From contig JAHDFB010000017.1 of the NCBI GenBank assembly GCA_020628475.1, positions 1 to 51,334 on the forward strand: a stretch of 51,334 nucleotides of DNA, written 5' to 3'. The DNA is from Saprospiraceae bacterium (GTDB lineage Bacteria > Bacteroidota > Bacteroidia > Chitinophagales > Saprospiraceae). The notes under the pieces were generated by a model, which made no database searches, was not told the DNA's origin, and saw only the letters and a list, made by a program, of their open reading frames with translations. Numbering within the stretch: position 1 is the first letter of the stretch; every line of letters starts with the position of its first letter. The position numbers and the translations under genes were made by a program. Shown one piece after another: positions 18,494 to 27,298 of this stretch.

Positions 18494-19729
18494 TTAGTGA
18501 ACATTATACGAGGCCTTCCAAGCTTTCCCTAGTTGATTCAACAATATGAATTCATATGGTCCAGGTTCTAAAATCAATTGAACCTTGTTTCCATACACTT
18601 CCTGAACATCATAAGGTACTGCTGTTCCAACTTCTTCCGTCTGCACATATGCCAACATCAATATTGGTTGTTCTTTTTGGAAAGATTCCATATCAAGTTC
18701 TACCACCTTTCTGTCTCCATAGATTAACCATGCCGGCCTTTTAGTGATATCTCTTGTCTTCGGGTGTACCACGGTTACATCAAAATAGGATTCGTGACGA
18801 TACTTTCCAAAAACCTTCCCTTCAGAGTTAATAAATACAGATGGCTCCGGAACATTCATGATTTGATAATAGGCATCATCATTGTCTGGAATACTTCGTG
18901 ACATATATCTTGTTTGGTTGACTGTCAAAGGATCTATTCCAGTAAATTCAGTCAAGCGACCGGCCATGGTTTTTTCCCAAGAACCTCCATAATTACCTTC
19001 CGCTCCGTGTGCATATCCGCAGTGTATCAATACTTTACCATCTGGATTGGACTCCATATAATCTTTTATATTATTGGCCTGATTGATTTCGCGTTCTTTT
19101 CCACTATCATGGCCTTGTGATTCGTAACCAAAAATCTTATAACCTAGTTGACAAGCTTTCCGCAACATCTGTCCAAATTGAGGCTCTTTAAGGTAGATAC
19201 CCTGATTGATTTTTGGATACTTATCTTGAGCAATCGTTTCTGCCGCTTTTTCAGTAGGTAAAAAGGTTTCTAAACCCAAATGCCTATAACCTTGTTTATA
19301 CATTTCTTCAAGAAGTTGTGTAGTGAAAATGCGCGTCTGAGGCATATGATGTTCCTCATTAACTATCGTAATCCGGTAATCTCCTGACCGCTCAAGAATA
19401 TATGGAATGGCCGGAGTTGCTTCATATTCTAGATGAAAACTATCAATCTTGGACGGTGAAAGTGGTGTTGTCGCTGATGAGATTCGTCGATCCCAGAAGG
19501 TCAAGGTATTTTCTAAATCATTAATATACGAAAACTCCGTAGCCGCCATTTCTACTCCGCGTTCTTCCAAGACCTTAGTACGAATCGAATCGGAGAATTT
19601 ATATGGAAATGGATCCCACTCAAATCCATTGAAAGAAAAATCAGTTTCAACAAAGTTGGGCGTTTCTACTGGCTCTTCACAAGAAAAAAATAAGGCGATT
19701 AATAGACACGTGCATATTGAATTTTTCAT
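18494..19729 (-). CDS. Lipoprotein with an EreA/ChaN/TIKI-like domain
   Basis: A 411-residue lipoprotein (lipobox IALFFSC). The middle (about residues 110-290) has the pattern of the erythromycin-esterase/ChaN/TIKI fold: TIVNEEHHMPQTRIFTTQLL, then YRHLGLETF, IFGYES and VLIHCGYAHGAEG. In that fold clustered glutamates and histidines bind metal or heme; E and H are retained in NEEHH and the HCGYAH stretch. A peptidase, esterase or heme-binding role is possible and none can be chosen. The C-terminal 110 residues form an extra beta-rich part of unknown function. It is a single gene, without nearby iron-uptake genes. Confidence 0.78.
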   Translation of the reverse strand: MKNSICTCLLIALFFSCEEPVETPNFVETDFSFNGFEWDPFPYKFSDSIRTKVLEERGVEMAATEFSYINDLENTLTFWDRRISSATTPLSPSKIDSFHLEYEATPAIPYILERSGDYRITIVNEEHHMPQTRIFTTQLLEEMYKQGYRHLGLETFLPTEKAAETIAQDKYPKINQGIYLKEPQFGQMLRKACQLGYKIFGYESQGHDSGKEREINQANNIKDYMESNPDGKVLIHCGYAHGAEGNYGGSWEKTMAGRLTEFTGIDPLTVNQTRYMSRSIPDNDDAYYQIMNVPEPSVFINSEGKVFGKYRHESYFDVTVVHPKTRDITKRPAWLIYGDRKVVELDMESFQKEQPILMLAYVQTEEVGTAVPYDVQEVYGNKVQLILEPGPYEFILLNQLGKAWKASYNVH

Positions 19730-19813
19730 TGGAACATCATTTTGTTAATGATAAGATGTTCTCCTGATTCGATTTGGTGTATCAAAGCACATCTCAAACC
19801 TTTAATTCTCAAA

Positions 19814-20473
19814 TTACTCCATCTTTTTAGTACATAACATGTACAAGCATTCCTGCTTCTCTTCAAGGACAAATGATTTTTTCTTTTCTAATAAATCTAC
19901 CTGCAAGGAATAATCAGCAGCCCATTGTAAAAGATCATTTTCCAGAAATTGAGTTTGATAAATACTATTCTTACCCCACCAACTGTCCTGAAGAATACCC
20001 TCTTCTTTACCATATGGGAGCATGATCAATAATTTCCCATTTGGACGTAGCAAACTTTTCATTTCCCGAATAAATTGATAGCACAAATCTTTAGGTGTAT
20101 GATTGAAACAATGCCTGGCTACAATGGCATCAAAACTATTTGTATCAAAACTGGATCGCCGCATATCGGTGACTTTATAATCTTCTAGAAAACTATGTTC
20201 ACGTACCATTTCGATCACACGAGGACTTATATCTGCTGCTACAACCCGGTTGCCTTTGGCAGAAAGATACCGACTGAGTTGTGCCGATGGGCCACAACCA
20301 GCATCACAAATGATGCTGTCATCAGACAATGATTCGGACACTTGATCCAGCAAATACTGCTCGAAAGGATTCTTGGATAGAACATGATTAAAACGTTGAT
20401 GGTACGAATCAGCCTCATTCAAATAAGCATTGATCGTCCACTGATTGATTTGTTTGATATTCAACGGAAGCAT
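19814..20473 (-). CDS. Class I SAM-dependent methyltransferase
   Basis: A 219-residue cytoplasmic enzyme of the Rossmann-like methyltransferase type. Motif I is IICDAGCGPSAQL (about residues 56-68), the acidic residue of motif II is in VVAADISP, and the post-motif is FDAIVARHCFNHTPK. The core corresponds to the Methyltransf_11/25 group. The substrate is unknown, and the neighbours give no hint. The final 35 residues (LQVDLLEKKKSFV, CLYMLCTKK) close the fold. Confidence 0.9.
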   Translation of the reverse strand: MLPLNIKQINQWTINAYLNEADSYHQRFNHVLSKNPFEQYLLDQVSESLSDDSIICDAGCGPSAQLSRYLSAKGNRVVAADISPRVIEMVREHSFLEDYKVTDMRRSSFDTNSFDAIVARHCFNHTPKDLCYQFIREMKSLLRPNGKLLIMLPYGKEEGILQDSWWGKNSIYQTQFLENDLLQWAADYSLQVDLLEKKKSFVLEEKQECLYMLCTKKME

Positions 20474-20542
20474 GCCTAAAAATAAGTTTTTTCAATCATC
20501 TTACCACTCATCCTATTAAAAATACCGTTCCCCATATTTCCC

Positions 20543-20573
20543 TTTCAATAGCTTCAATTCTAGGCTAGTTTTA
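20543..20573 (+). promoter_or_regulatory. Possible promoter of the microprotein/S9 peptidase operon
   Basis: TTTC at 20543-20546, 19 nt, then TAGTTTTA at 20566-20573 (seven of eight positions of TAnnTTTG). A transcript start near 20580 would give a leader of about 25 nt before the microprotein ATG at 20604. Confidence 0.35.
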
Positions 20574-20603
20574 CATCATTATTCATCATAAAACAGACAT
20601 AAA

Positions 20604-20777
20604 ATGCAAACCATCACTCCACAAGCAGCCATCACATTCAGCTTAGGCGTACTCCTTGGAATCGTTCTTTACCTTCTAGTGAAAAATGTTTTTGCCTTTT
20701 TCGCTATCATCGTGTGTATCGGATTCTTAGACCAATATTTCAAAAAGAAAAAGAAGTCAGATGAAGAAAGATTATAA
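20604..20777 (+). CDS. 57-residue membrane microprotein
   Basis: A small frame starting at ATG 20604 and ending at TAA 20777. It has two hydrophobic segments (residues 12-29 and 30-42: TFSLGVLLGIVLYLLV, FAFFAIIVCIGF) and a basic tail FKKKKKSDEERL. It lies between a divergent methyltransferase gene and the S9 peptidase and overlaps the next small frame by 17 nt. A possible promoter lies just upstream. A membrane location is expected; the function is unknown. The composition (clear membrane helices, then K-rich tail) makes chance unlikely. Confidence 0.6.
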   Translation: MQTITPQAAITFSLGVLLGIVLYLLVKNVFAFFAIIVCIGFLDQYFKKKKKSDEERL

Positions 20778-20844
20778 AATCATATGGCTTGTCATCATTC
20801 TATTAATCATCACTGAATTAACCGTTCTTTTCATTCTTAATTAA
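20761..20844 (+). CDS. 27-residue single-helix microprotein
   Basis: ATG at 20761, TAA at 20844. The product begins MKKDY and then has one hydrophobic helix (IIWLVIILLII, LTVLFIL). The start lies inside the preceding microprotein gene in another frame, so coupled translation is possible. The S9 peptidase ATG follows 10 nt after the stop. It may be a helper peptide of the membrane or a leader that sets peptidase translation; it could also be a chance frame. Confidence 0.4.
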   Translation: MKKDYKIIWLVIILLIITELTVLFILN

Positions 20845-20854
20845 ATCAACATCA

Positions 20855-23134
20855 ATGTTATACTCAAAATATATCGCATTCATTCTTTGTAGTTTTTTAT
20901 TTTTTCCAAGTCAAGGTCAAAATCCTGTCGGATCCTGGTCAGGAGCGATTGCCACTCAAGGAATTTCTTTGGAACTCATATTTAATATTTCTGGAGAAAA
21001 AGATCAGTACACAGCAGATCTTGATGTGCCTATTCAAGGCGTCACGGCTTTTCCACTCGAATCTGTACATCTAGAGGGTAATAGTATTCAGATAAAATCC
21101 AAACAACTTCAAATGAACTATGAAGGAACATTGACAGATGAAACCATTGAAGGCACCTATCACCAGGCAGGACAGTCCTATCCTCTTGTTCTAAAAAGAA
21201 CAAAAAAAGAAGTCCCTGGCGATATCACTTTACCGAGCTCTGAGGAGGCATTATTCAAGATTGCTCAAGCCGAAAAAGGTCAATTTAAATACAGCGTAGA
21301 AGATTATTTCACAAAAGCAGGTGCCTCTTCCTTCAAACTATCTAAAGACGGAAATTACTTGTCTTACAAAGAAAAAGATGCTCAAGGTAAAAATCACGTA
21401 TATGTTAAAAACATAAAAACCGGTGAAATAATTAGAGCCATTGAAGAAACCGATAAATTAATCCGAAGTTATTTCTGGGCAAATAGCGGACGACTGATTT
21501 ACTTAATGGATGATGGAGGAAATGAAAACTACCATCTGTATGCCGTAAACATTGATGGTACAAATGGTCTTGATCTCACACCATTTGAAAATGTCACCGT
21601 AAATCGAGTATTTTCGACGATGGATGAAGATCCTGATCACATGATTATCGCCCTCAACAAAAATAATCCTCAAATCCATGAACCTTATAAAATCAACATC
21701 AATACGGGTGCCCTAGAGCAGTTGTACGAAAATACCGATATTACTACCCCGATTATCTCCTATGATTTCGATCGTTCTGGACAACTCAAGGCATTTACAA
21801 AATCGAAAGATGGCATCAATTTACAATTGTATTATAAAGACATGGAAAATGGTACATTCGATATTGTTAAGGAATTTTCCATTCTTGAATCCACCTTTGC
21901 TATAAGTCAATTTGATTACTCGACAGACAATCCAGATGACGCCTATGTTTTAAGTAATATTGATTCGGACAAATTGGAAATACATCGTTATGATTTTAAA
22001 AAGAATCAAACCATCGAACGATTGTTCTACCACGAAGATTTCGATTTGTCTTCTATGCTCATCTCCAAAAAAAGAAATTACGAAATCGATTATTATACGG
22101 TCAATGGAGAAAAGACGGAGAACATACCTGTCAGTGATACATATAAAAAGATTTCAAGCATTTTCGAACGTGAATTTCCAGAATACCAGGTCAATATTAT
22201 GGCGCGAACTGCCGATGAAAAACAACTTTTACTCCTCGTCGAAAGTGATCGATTGTATGGCCGTTATTATGCTTACGACGTTGTCAAAAATAGCTTCACC
22301 TTAGTCTATGATCTGTTACCTCAATTGAAGGAAGAAGATATGGCCGAGATGATTCCTTTTTCGTTTACCAGTCGAGACAATAAAAAAATCTATGCCTACA
22401 TTACCTTGCCAAAAGGAGCTTCTGTTACGAACAAAGTACCTCTGATCGTTGTACCACATGGCGGCCCACATGGTGTTCGAGATAATTGGACCTTCATCCG
22501 AGAAAACCAACTATTTGCCAGCCGAGGCTATGCAACGCTTCAGGTGAACTTTCGAGGATCAGGTGGCTACGGAAAATCGTTTTTAAGCGATGGTTACCAT
22601 CAGGTTGGGAGAGGCATGATGGACGATATTGAAGATGGAATTGTACATGTTATTGAGCAAGGCTATATAGACACAGATAAAATAGCCATTTTCGGAGCGA
22701 GTCATGGAGGATATGCTAGTCTAATGGGATTGATAAAAACACCAGATCTGTATGCCTGCGCGGTTGACTATGTAGGCGTATCCAACCTATTTACCTTCAT
22801 GAATACCCTGCCACCCTACTGGAAACCATATGAAAAAATCATCAAAAAGTGGTGGTATGATCCAGCCGATCCAAATGATCAAGAAATCATGAAAAGCCTC
22901 AGTCCTGCATTGCGTGTGGATGAAATCACCAAACCACTTTTTGTCATTCAAGGCGCGAACGATCCAAGAGTGAATATCGATGAATCCGATCAAATCGTAC
23001 GTGCAATGCGAGCTCGAGGTATGGATGTTCCTTATATGGTCAAATATAATGAAGGTCATGGATTTGCCCGAGAAGAAAATCAAATCGAGTTATACCAAAC
23101 GATGATGGGATTTTTGGCCCAACATCTGAAGTAA
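20855..23134 (+). CDS. S9 family prolyl-oligopeptidase-type peptidase
   Basis: A 759-residue secreted serine peptidase. A signal peptide ends at about residue 22 (FFPSQGQ). An N-terminal beta domain of about 100 residues precedes the propeller (about 150-480), then the alpha/beta hydrolase domain (about 500-759). The catalytic triad is S616 in GASHGG, D703 in QGANDPRV and H735 in NEGHGF; the oxyanion motif HGGPHG is at about 534. The family cleaves short peptides after proline or removes dipeptides. Two membrane microprotein genes precede it by 10 nt, and a 59-residue one follows. The N-terminal extra domain is the unusual part; the same arrangement occurs in other Bacteroidota S9 enzymes. 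Confidence 0.95.
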   Translation: MLYSKYIAFILCSFLFFPSQGQNPVGSWSGAIATQGISLELIFNISGEKDQYTADLDVPIQGVTAFPLESVHLEGNSIQIKSKQLQMNYEGTLTDETIEGTYHQAGQSYPLVLKRTKKEVPGDITLPSSEEALFKIAQAEKGQFKYSVEDYFTKAGASSFKLSKDGNYLSYKEKDAQGKNHVYVKNIKTGEIIRAIEETDKLIRSYFWANSGRLIYLMDDGGNENYHLYAVNIDGTNGLDLTPFENVTVNRVFSTMDEDPDHMIIALNKNNPQIHEPYKININTGALEQLYENTDITTPIISYDFDRSGQLKAFTKSKDGINLQLYYKDMENGTFDIVKEFSILESTFAISQFDYSTDNPDDAYVLSNIDSDKLEIHRYDFKKNQTIERLFYHEDFDLSSMLISKKRNYEIDYYTVNGEKTENIPVSDTYKKISSIFEREFPEYQVNIMARTADEKQLLLLVESDRLYGRYYAYDVVKNSFTLVYDLLPQLKEEDMAEMIPFSFTSRDNKKIYAYITLPKGASVTNKVPLIVVPHGGPHGVRDNWTFIRENQLFASRGYATLQVNFRGSGGYGKSFLSDGYHQVGRGMMDDIEDGIVHVIEQGYIDTDKIAIFGASHGGYASLMGLIKTPDLYACAVDYVGVSNLFTFMNTLPPYWKPYEKIIKKWWYDPADPNDQEIMKSLSPALRVDEITKPLFVIQGANDPRVNIDESDQIVRAMRARGMDVPYMVKYNEGHGFAREENQIELYQTMMGFLAQHLK

Positions 23135-23168
23135 TTACATATAATTTTTCAACCTTAAAACTCATATT

Positions 23169-23348
23169 ATGAAATCTAGTACAATCGTTCGAGGAATAGG
23201 AATCGTATGCTTAGTAACGTTTTGCATTTCACTATTCTTCAAACCAAGCTTTGATCAGTATCCATTATTCCTTTCCGGAATATTATTCTTTGGTTGTTCT
23301 TACTGCGACCCATTCCTGCAAGAAAAAAAAGCTTGCGATACAGAGTAA
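23169..23348 (+). CDS. 59-residue membrane microprotein
   Basis: ATG at 23169 and TAA at 23348, 34 nt after the S9 peptidase stop. There are two hydrophobic segments (residues 6-23: IVRGIGIVCLVTFCISLFF; 32-42: PLFLSGILFFG) and a cysteine-containing tail CSYCDPF. It is too short to be tracked by usual ORF finders. It may belong to the peptidase operon. A strong hairpin follows it. Confidence 0.5.
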   Translation: MKSSTIVRGIGIVCLVTFCISLFFKPSFDQYPLFLSGILFFGCSYCDPFLQEKKACDTE

Positions 23349-23358
23349 GTATGTTAGC

Positions 23359-23397
23359 GCTAGGGAATCTTGCCTAAAAGCAGGCAAATTCCTTAGC
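23359..23397 (+). terminator. Strong stem-loop after the 59-residue microprotein gene
   Basis: The left arm (GC TAGGGAATCTTGCCT, from 23359) pairs with the right arm (AGGCAAATTCCTTAGC, to 23397) around a short loop AAAAGC, with one bulge and one G-U pair. Only three T follow, so it is a terminator by position rather than by a classic T-run. It separates the S9 peptidase unit from the LytS/LytTR unit. Confidence 0.5.
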
Positions 23398-23443
23398 TTT
23401 GGCAAAGCAATTACTTCATTTAAACGCCAGATCTCAAAAAAGT

Positions 23444-24484
23444 ATGCGATTTTTCTACGATAAAAAGGCCATTATAAACTACTTAGTTTGGATAATTAGT
23501 CTGGCTCCTGCCTACATCTTGAAATACTCTACCGCGAAAGAAGCCATCGATAAAGAATATACCATATATGAAGGAATTCTTTACCTCATATTAGGTGTGG
23601 GCCTAACCTTTGGCATTCAGATGCTGATAGATAAATACGACCGTCCCAAAGAACCAATTTTCCGTAAATTTATCCGAATCGCTGGCTATTTCTTGGTCGC
23701 CCTAATCCTGTACAACCTCATCATGTATCCTTTTGCCATCTACGTTTCGGCTTGGATGAGTCAAGAGCCCGTTTCGCCATCGAAATATGGATTTATTGGT
23801 ACCAATGTAGTCAACATATTTATTTGGATCACCTGGTATATCGTATACGTGCTATTCCAATTATTAGACAAACTTCAACAATCCCGAGTCCACTCTGCCG
23901 AGTTGGCCTCTAATCTTCGAGAATCGCAATTGAATGCGCTAAAAGGACAGATCAATCCTCATTTCATTTTCAATTCCTTAAATAATATACGAGGCCTGAT
24001 GCTCGAAGATGTCGAACGCTCTCGGGATTCCTTGACCAGACTCAGTGAGATGCTACGTTATTCTCTGGTTAAAAGCACCAATGACTCCATCAGCCTGGAA
24101 GAAGAAATGGAAATGGTTCAAAATTTCGTAGAAATCTCCAAAATACAATTCGAAGATCGATTGAGCTATGAAGAAAATATTGACCCCACGTATTTATCGA
24201 AACCCATTCCTCCAATGATCATTCAACTATTGGTAGAAAATGCCACTAAACACGGGATAGCTAAGTTAAAAAATGGAGGCTTGGTCCATGTATTTGCCGG
24301 TATGGAAGCAGACAATTTCGTCATTCGGGTGATCAATACAGGTCAATTGGCTTACGCCCAAAATTCAACCAAACTAGGTCTTCAAAACATTGAAAAACGT
24401 CTAGATCTACTCTATGGAAATAAAGCCTCATTTTCACTGGAAGAGCGGGAAGGGAAGGTCATCGCTGAAATCAAAATGCCTTAA
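23444..24484 (+). CDS. LytS-type sensor histidine kinase
   Basis: 346 residues counted from the ATG at 23444 (MRFFYDKKAIINYLV); the longer TTG frame from 23399 would begin inside the hairpin tail and adds residues without a domain. The N-terminus has about four membrane helices. Then come a coiled coil, the His_kinase (PF06580) H-box GQINPHFIFNSLNNIRG with H173, and a C-terminal HATPase (N-box LVENATKHGIAKLKNGG). It phosphorylates the LytTR regulator 2 nt downstream. The signal is unknown; the integral membrane domain itself probably senses it. Confidence 0.94.
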   Translation: MRFFYDKKAIINYLVWIISLAPAYILKYSTAKEAIDKEYTIYEGILYLILGVGLTFGIQMLIDKYDRPKEPIFRKFIRIAGYFLVALILYNLIMYPFAIYVSAWMSQEPVSPSKYGFIGTNVVNIFIWITWYIVYVLFQLLDKLQQSRVHSAELASNLRESQLNALKGQINPHFIFNSLNNIRGLMLEDVERSRDSLTRLSEMLRYSLVKSTNDSISLEEEMEMVQNFVEISKIQFEDRLSYEENIDPTYLSKPIPPMIIQLLVENATKHGIAKLKNGGLVHVFAGMEADNFVIRVINTGQLAYAQNSTKLGLQNIEKRLDLLYGNKASFSLEEREGKVIAEIKMP

Positions 24485-24486
24485 TT

Positions 24487-25221
24487 ATGAACACCTTAAA
24501 AGCAGTGATCGTCGAAGATTCCAGATTGGCCAGAAATGAACTCAAGGTTCTACTGAAAGACTTTCCAGATATCCAATTATTAGGTGAAGCGGCCAATGTG
24601 GATGAAGGCATCGAATTGATACATTCAACCCAACCAGATTTACTTTTCTTAGATATCAATATGCCAGAGAAAGATGGCTTTGATTTATTAGAAGCCCTGG
24701 ATGAGGTGCCTGTAACGATCTTCACCACAGCATATGATGAATATGCTATCAAATCCTTCGAATACAACGCTTTGGATTACCTTTTAAAACCCATCAATAC
24801 CAAGCGATTTGCAAAGGCCATTGAAAAGGTAAGATCCCAATTCGAACAAGTCCCCCACTCGAGTTCATCTGAAGACGGTAAAATACTCCATGAACATAGT
24901 CAACTTTTTATCAAGGATGGCGAAAAATGTTGGATGGTACGACTCAATGAAATTACCCTATTCGAGATTAATGGAAATTATACACAGGTCTATTTTGAAC
25001 AAAATAAACCCTTGATTTACCGCTCTCTTAACCAAATTGAACAAAAGTTACCAGACAGCCATTTTTTTCGAGCGAATCGACAACAAATTATAAATTTAAA
25101 TCATATTAAATCCGTGGTCCCCTGGTTTAACGGTAAATTGAAACTAACTTTGCAAAATGGATCAGAAGTCGAGATTTCTCGTCGACAATCCGCTGATTTT
25201 AAAAATAAACTTAGTTTCTAA
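24487..25221 (+). CDS. LytTR-family response regulator
   Basis: A 244-residue regulator: receiver domain (residues 5-120) with E10/D11, phospho-acceptor D56 (LLFLDINMP), T-box FTTAYDEYA and K (YLLKPIN), then a LytTR domain (about 145-243, FFRANRQQIINL). It lies 2 nt after the sensor kinase and its stop directly abuts the ATG of an HD hydrolase, forming a tight operon. DNA-binding sites are not seen in the window. Confidence 0.95.
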   Translation: MNTLKAVIVEDSRLARNELKVLLKDFPDIQLLGEAANVDEGIELIHSTQPDLLFLDINMPEKDGFDLLEALDEVPVTIFTTAYDEYAIKSFEYNALDYLLKPINTKRFAKAIEKVRSQFEQVPHSSSSEDGKILHEHSQLFIKDGEKCWMVRLNEITLFEINGNYTQVYFEQNKPLIYRSLNQIEQKLPDSHFFRANRQQIINLNHIKSVVPWFNGKLKLTLQNGSEVEISRRQSADFKNKLSF

Positions 25222-25875
25222 ATGGATCACCAAGAGATTATTGAACAAACCGTTCAATATGTTCAAGCAGAGTTAAAGCATGCCGAAGGAGGACATGATT
25301 GGTGGCATATTCTACGGGTTTGGAATAATGCAAAAACAATCGCGCAATTCCATAATGGGGATGCACTCATCATTGAATTAGGCGCCTTATTACATGATAT
25401 TGCAGACTCGAAATTTCACCAAGGAAATGAAGAAATCGGCCCACAAAAAGCACGGGCTTTTCTACAATCCATAGGACTGGCCGAATCAATCATTCATCAC
25501 GTCGATCAGATCATTCGAAATATTTCCTTCAAAGGTGGACGCGTTGAAAGACAATTTAGTAGCATCGAACTCGATATCGTGCAAGATGCAGATCGCCTCG
25601 ATGCAATTGGTGCGATTGGTATTGCTCGAACCTTTAATTATGGTGGATTTAAAAACCACGCCATATACGATCCAACGATTCCTCCTAATATGCATATGAC
25701 CAAGGAAGAGTACAAGAAAAGTACCGCACCAACGATTAATCATTTCTATGAAAAATTATTGCTGCTCAAAGATCGCATGAATACGGACAAAGGCAGACAA
25801 ATGGCTGAAGAGCGACACCAATATATGGAAGGCTTCCTCCAACAATTTTATCTAGAATGGAAAGGTGAAGCGTAA
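25222..25875 (+). CDS. HD-domain phosphohydrolase
   Basis: A 217-residue protein of the HD superfamily, close in layout to YedJ/YpgQ proteins. The metal site is shown by the histidine in GGHDWWHILRVW (about residue 23-27), the HD pair in LLHDIADSKF (about 56) and the aspartate in VQDADRLDAIGAIGIAR (about 124). The family hydrolyses phosphate esters of nucleotides. Its ATG follows the LytTR regulator stop without any gap, so expression is coupled to the two-component pair, perhaps incidentally. Confidence 0.93.
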   Translation: MDHQEIIEQTVQYVQAELKHAEGGHDWWHILRVWNNAKTIAQFHNGDALIIELGALLHDIADSKFHQGNEEIGPQKARAFLQSIGLAESIIHHVDQIIRNISFKGGRVERQFSSIELDIVQDADRLDAIGAIGIARTFNYGGFKNHAIYDPTIPPNMHMTKEEYKKSTAPTINHFYEKLLLLKDRMNTDKGRQMAEERHQYMEGFLQQFYLEWKGEA

Positions 25876-25908
25876 CTTTTATGTGATATCTTTGTTAGAC
25901 CACTGATA

Positions 25909-25916
25909 TACGTTTG
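25909..25916 (+). promoter_or_regulatory. Possible -7 box of the pirin gene
   Basis: TACGTTTG at 25909-25916 is a perfect TAnnTTTG, 25 nt before the pirin ATG. A second perfect box, TATCTTTG, lies at 25887-25894. Neither has a convincing TTG at the right distance, so which one is used is unclear. Confidence 0.4.
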
Positions 25917-25941
25917 ATCATTCAATTAATACCTAATAATC

Positions 25942-26955
25942 ATGACAGCCGTCAAGAAAGTTTTTACGCTCGGATTCCCATGGCAAACCCAAGATCCTTT
26001 TTTATTCTGTGTGCATCATCTAGACATGTATCCAAAAGGGAATGAAAATATGGGACCAGATGATGATCTTCAAGGTCGGCAGATAGGTCAAGATTTTACC
26101 ATTAAAGATGGTTGGAGAATGTATCACGGCAACAAAATTCCTGGATTCCCATACCATCCACATCGAGGATTTGAAACGATCACCATCGCTGAAAATGGTT
26201 TTGTTGATCATACGGATTCCATGGGTGGCGCAGGACGTTTTGGAGCAGGTGATGTGCAATGGATGACAGCTGGAAAAGGTATCCTTCATTCAGAAATGTT
26301 TCCTTTAGTACATCAAGATCAAGAAAACACCTTAGAAATATTCCAAATTTGGCTCAATCTACCCGCATCCAGTAAATTTGTAGAACCACATTTCAAAATG
26401 TTATGGAATGAAACGATTCCAGAAAAGGTACTCACCGATGTGCACGGTAAAAAAACGATTCTCCGGGTGATGGCTGGAAGCTTACATCAGCTAAACGCTC
26501 CAGAACCGACACCGGATTCTTGGGCCGCTGATCCAAGCAATATGGTCACCATCGCTACGATCAAAATGGAAGCCAATGCCCAATTCGAATTAGATGCTTC
26601 TACAGCAGGTCTTACGCGTAGTTTGTACCTATATCATGGGGATGAAATCAACATCGAACAAAGTTCGATCAAGATCAATCAAGGGGTAGAATTGGAGAGT
26701 GACCAGTGTATCACGATTGAATCTGGAAATAAACCTTGTCAATTACTATTGTTACAAGGTAAACCTATCAACGAACCCGTAGTCAAGTATGGTCCTTTTG
26801 TAATGAATACGCAGGCAGAAATTCAAGAGGCTTATCGAGATTATCAACTGACCAAATTTGGAGGTTGGCCTTGGGGTGAATCAGAATATGTACACCCACG
26901 TGACAAGTCGAGATTTGCCTTGCATGCAGACGGCCGCGAAGAACAGCAAGGCTAA
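25942..26955 (+). CDS. Pirin family protein
   Basis: A 337-residue bicupin. The metal site of the N-terminal cupin is intact: H72 and H74 in YHPHRGFET, and H116 and E118 in GKGILHSEMF. The HTDSMGGAGRFGAGDVQWMT stretch is the family hallmark. Pirins bind iron or another divalent metal and several act as quercetin dioxygenases; others have redox or regulatory roles. The C-terminal cupin domain ends at about 290, with a further 45-residue tail. The gene stands alone between the HD hydrolase and a terminator shared with the opposite strand. Confidence 0.94.
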   Translation: MTAVKKVFTLGFPWQTQDPFLFCVHHLDMYPKGNENMGPDDDLQGRQIGQDFTIKDGWRMYHGNKIPGFPYHPHRGFETITIAENGFVDHTDSMGGAGRFGAGDVQWMTAGKGILHSEMFPLVHQDQENTLEIFQIWLNLPASSKFVEPHFKMLWNETIPEKVLTDVHGKKTILRVMAGSLHQLNAPEPTPDSWAADPSNMVTIATIKMEANAQFELDASTAGLTRSLYLYHGDEINIEQSSIKINQGVELESDQCITIESGNKPCQLLLLQGKPINEPVVKYGPFVMNTQAEIQEAYRDYQLTKFGGWPWGESEYVHPRDKSRFALHADGREEQQG

Positions 26956-26965
26956 GACTGTATTC

Positions 26966-26987
26966 ATCTCCTTTGTTGAAAGGAGAT
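26966..26987. terminator. Bidirectional terminator hairpin between pirin and zinc-ribbon genes
   Basis: A perfect 9-bp stem (ATCTCCTTT / AAAGGAGAT) with loop GTTG lies between two convergent genes. Its last base is the first of the stop codon of the minus-strand gene. It probably ends transcription from both sides, though T-runs are short. Confidence 0.6.
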
Positions 26988-27277
26988 TAATATCGAAGCT
27001 TACAGGCTGGACAGACTGATTGATCTCCTTCCGATTTCAACCGAATGCCCGTGACGTTGGTTTCTACGAATTGCTGTATAAAAGCCTTTTGACCACTTTT
27101 TTCATGATTGATATTAGATTTTGTGCTGTCCTTTAATATCTCGTGGTATTTATCATCATATTGTTGTTTCCCCCAACAATTAGGACATACTCCTGCCTCA
27201 ATCAATTCTTCATCACTAAATATTTCGGAATTCTTTTTGGAGCCGAACAGCCCCATAATTTTATCCATTAATCCCAT
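26987..27277 (-). CDS. Small zinc-ribbon protein
   Basis: A 96-residue cytoplasmic protein with two CxxC knuckles, CPNC (about residues 32-35) and CPAC (about 90-93), likely forming one zinc ribbon. The N-terminus MGLMDKIMGLFGSKK is an amphipathic helix. I do not recognise a named family. Its end overlaps the shared terminator hairpin. Possibly it acts as a small adaptor or metal-binding protein. Confidence 0.7.
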   Translation of the reverse strand: MGLMDKIMGLFGSKKNSEIFSDEELIEAGVCPNCWGKQQYDDKYHEILKDSTKSNINHEKSGQKAFIQQFVETNVTGIRLKSEGDQSVCPACKLRY

Positions 27278-27298
27278 ATGTATTGTTATTTAAGCATT

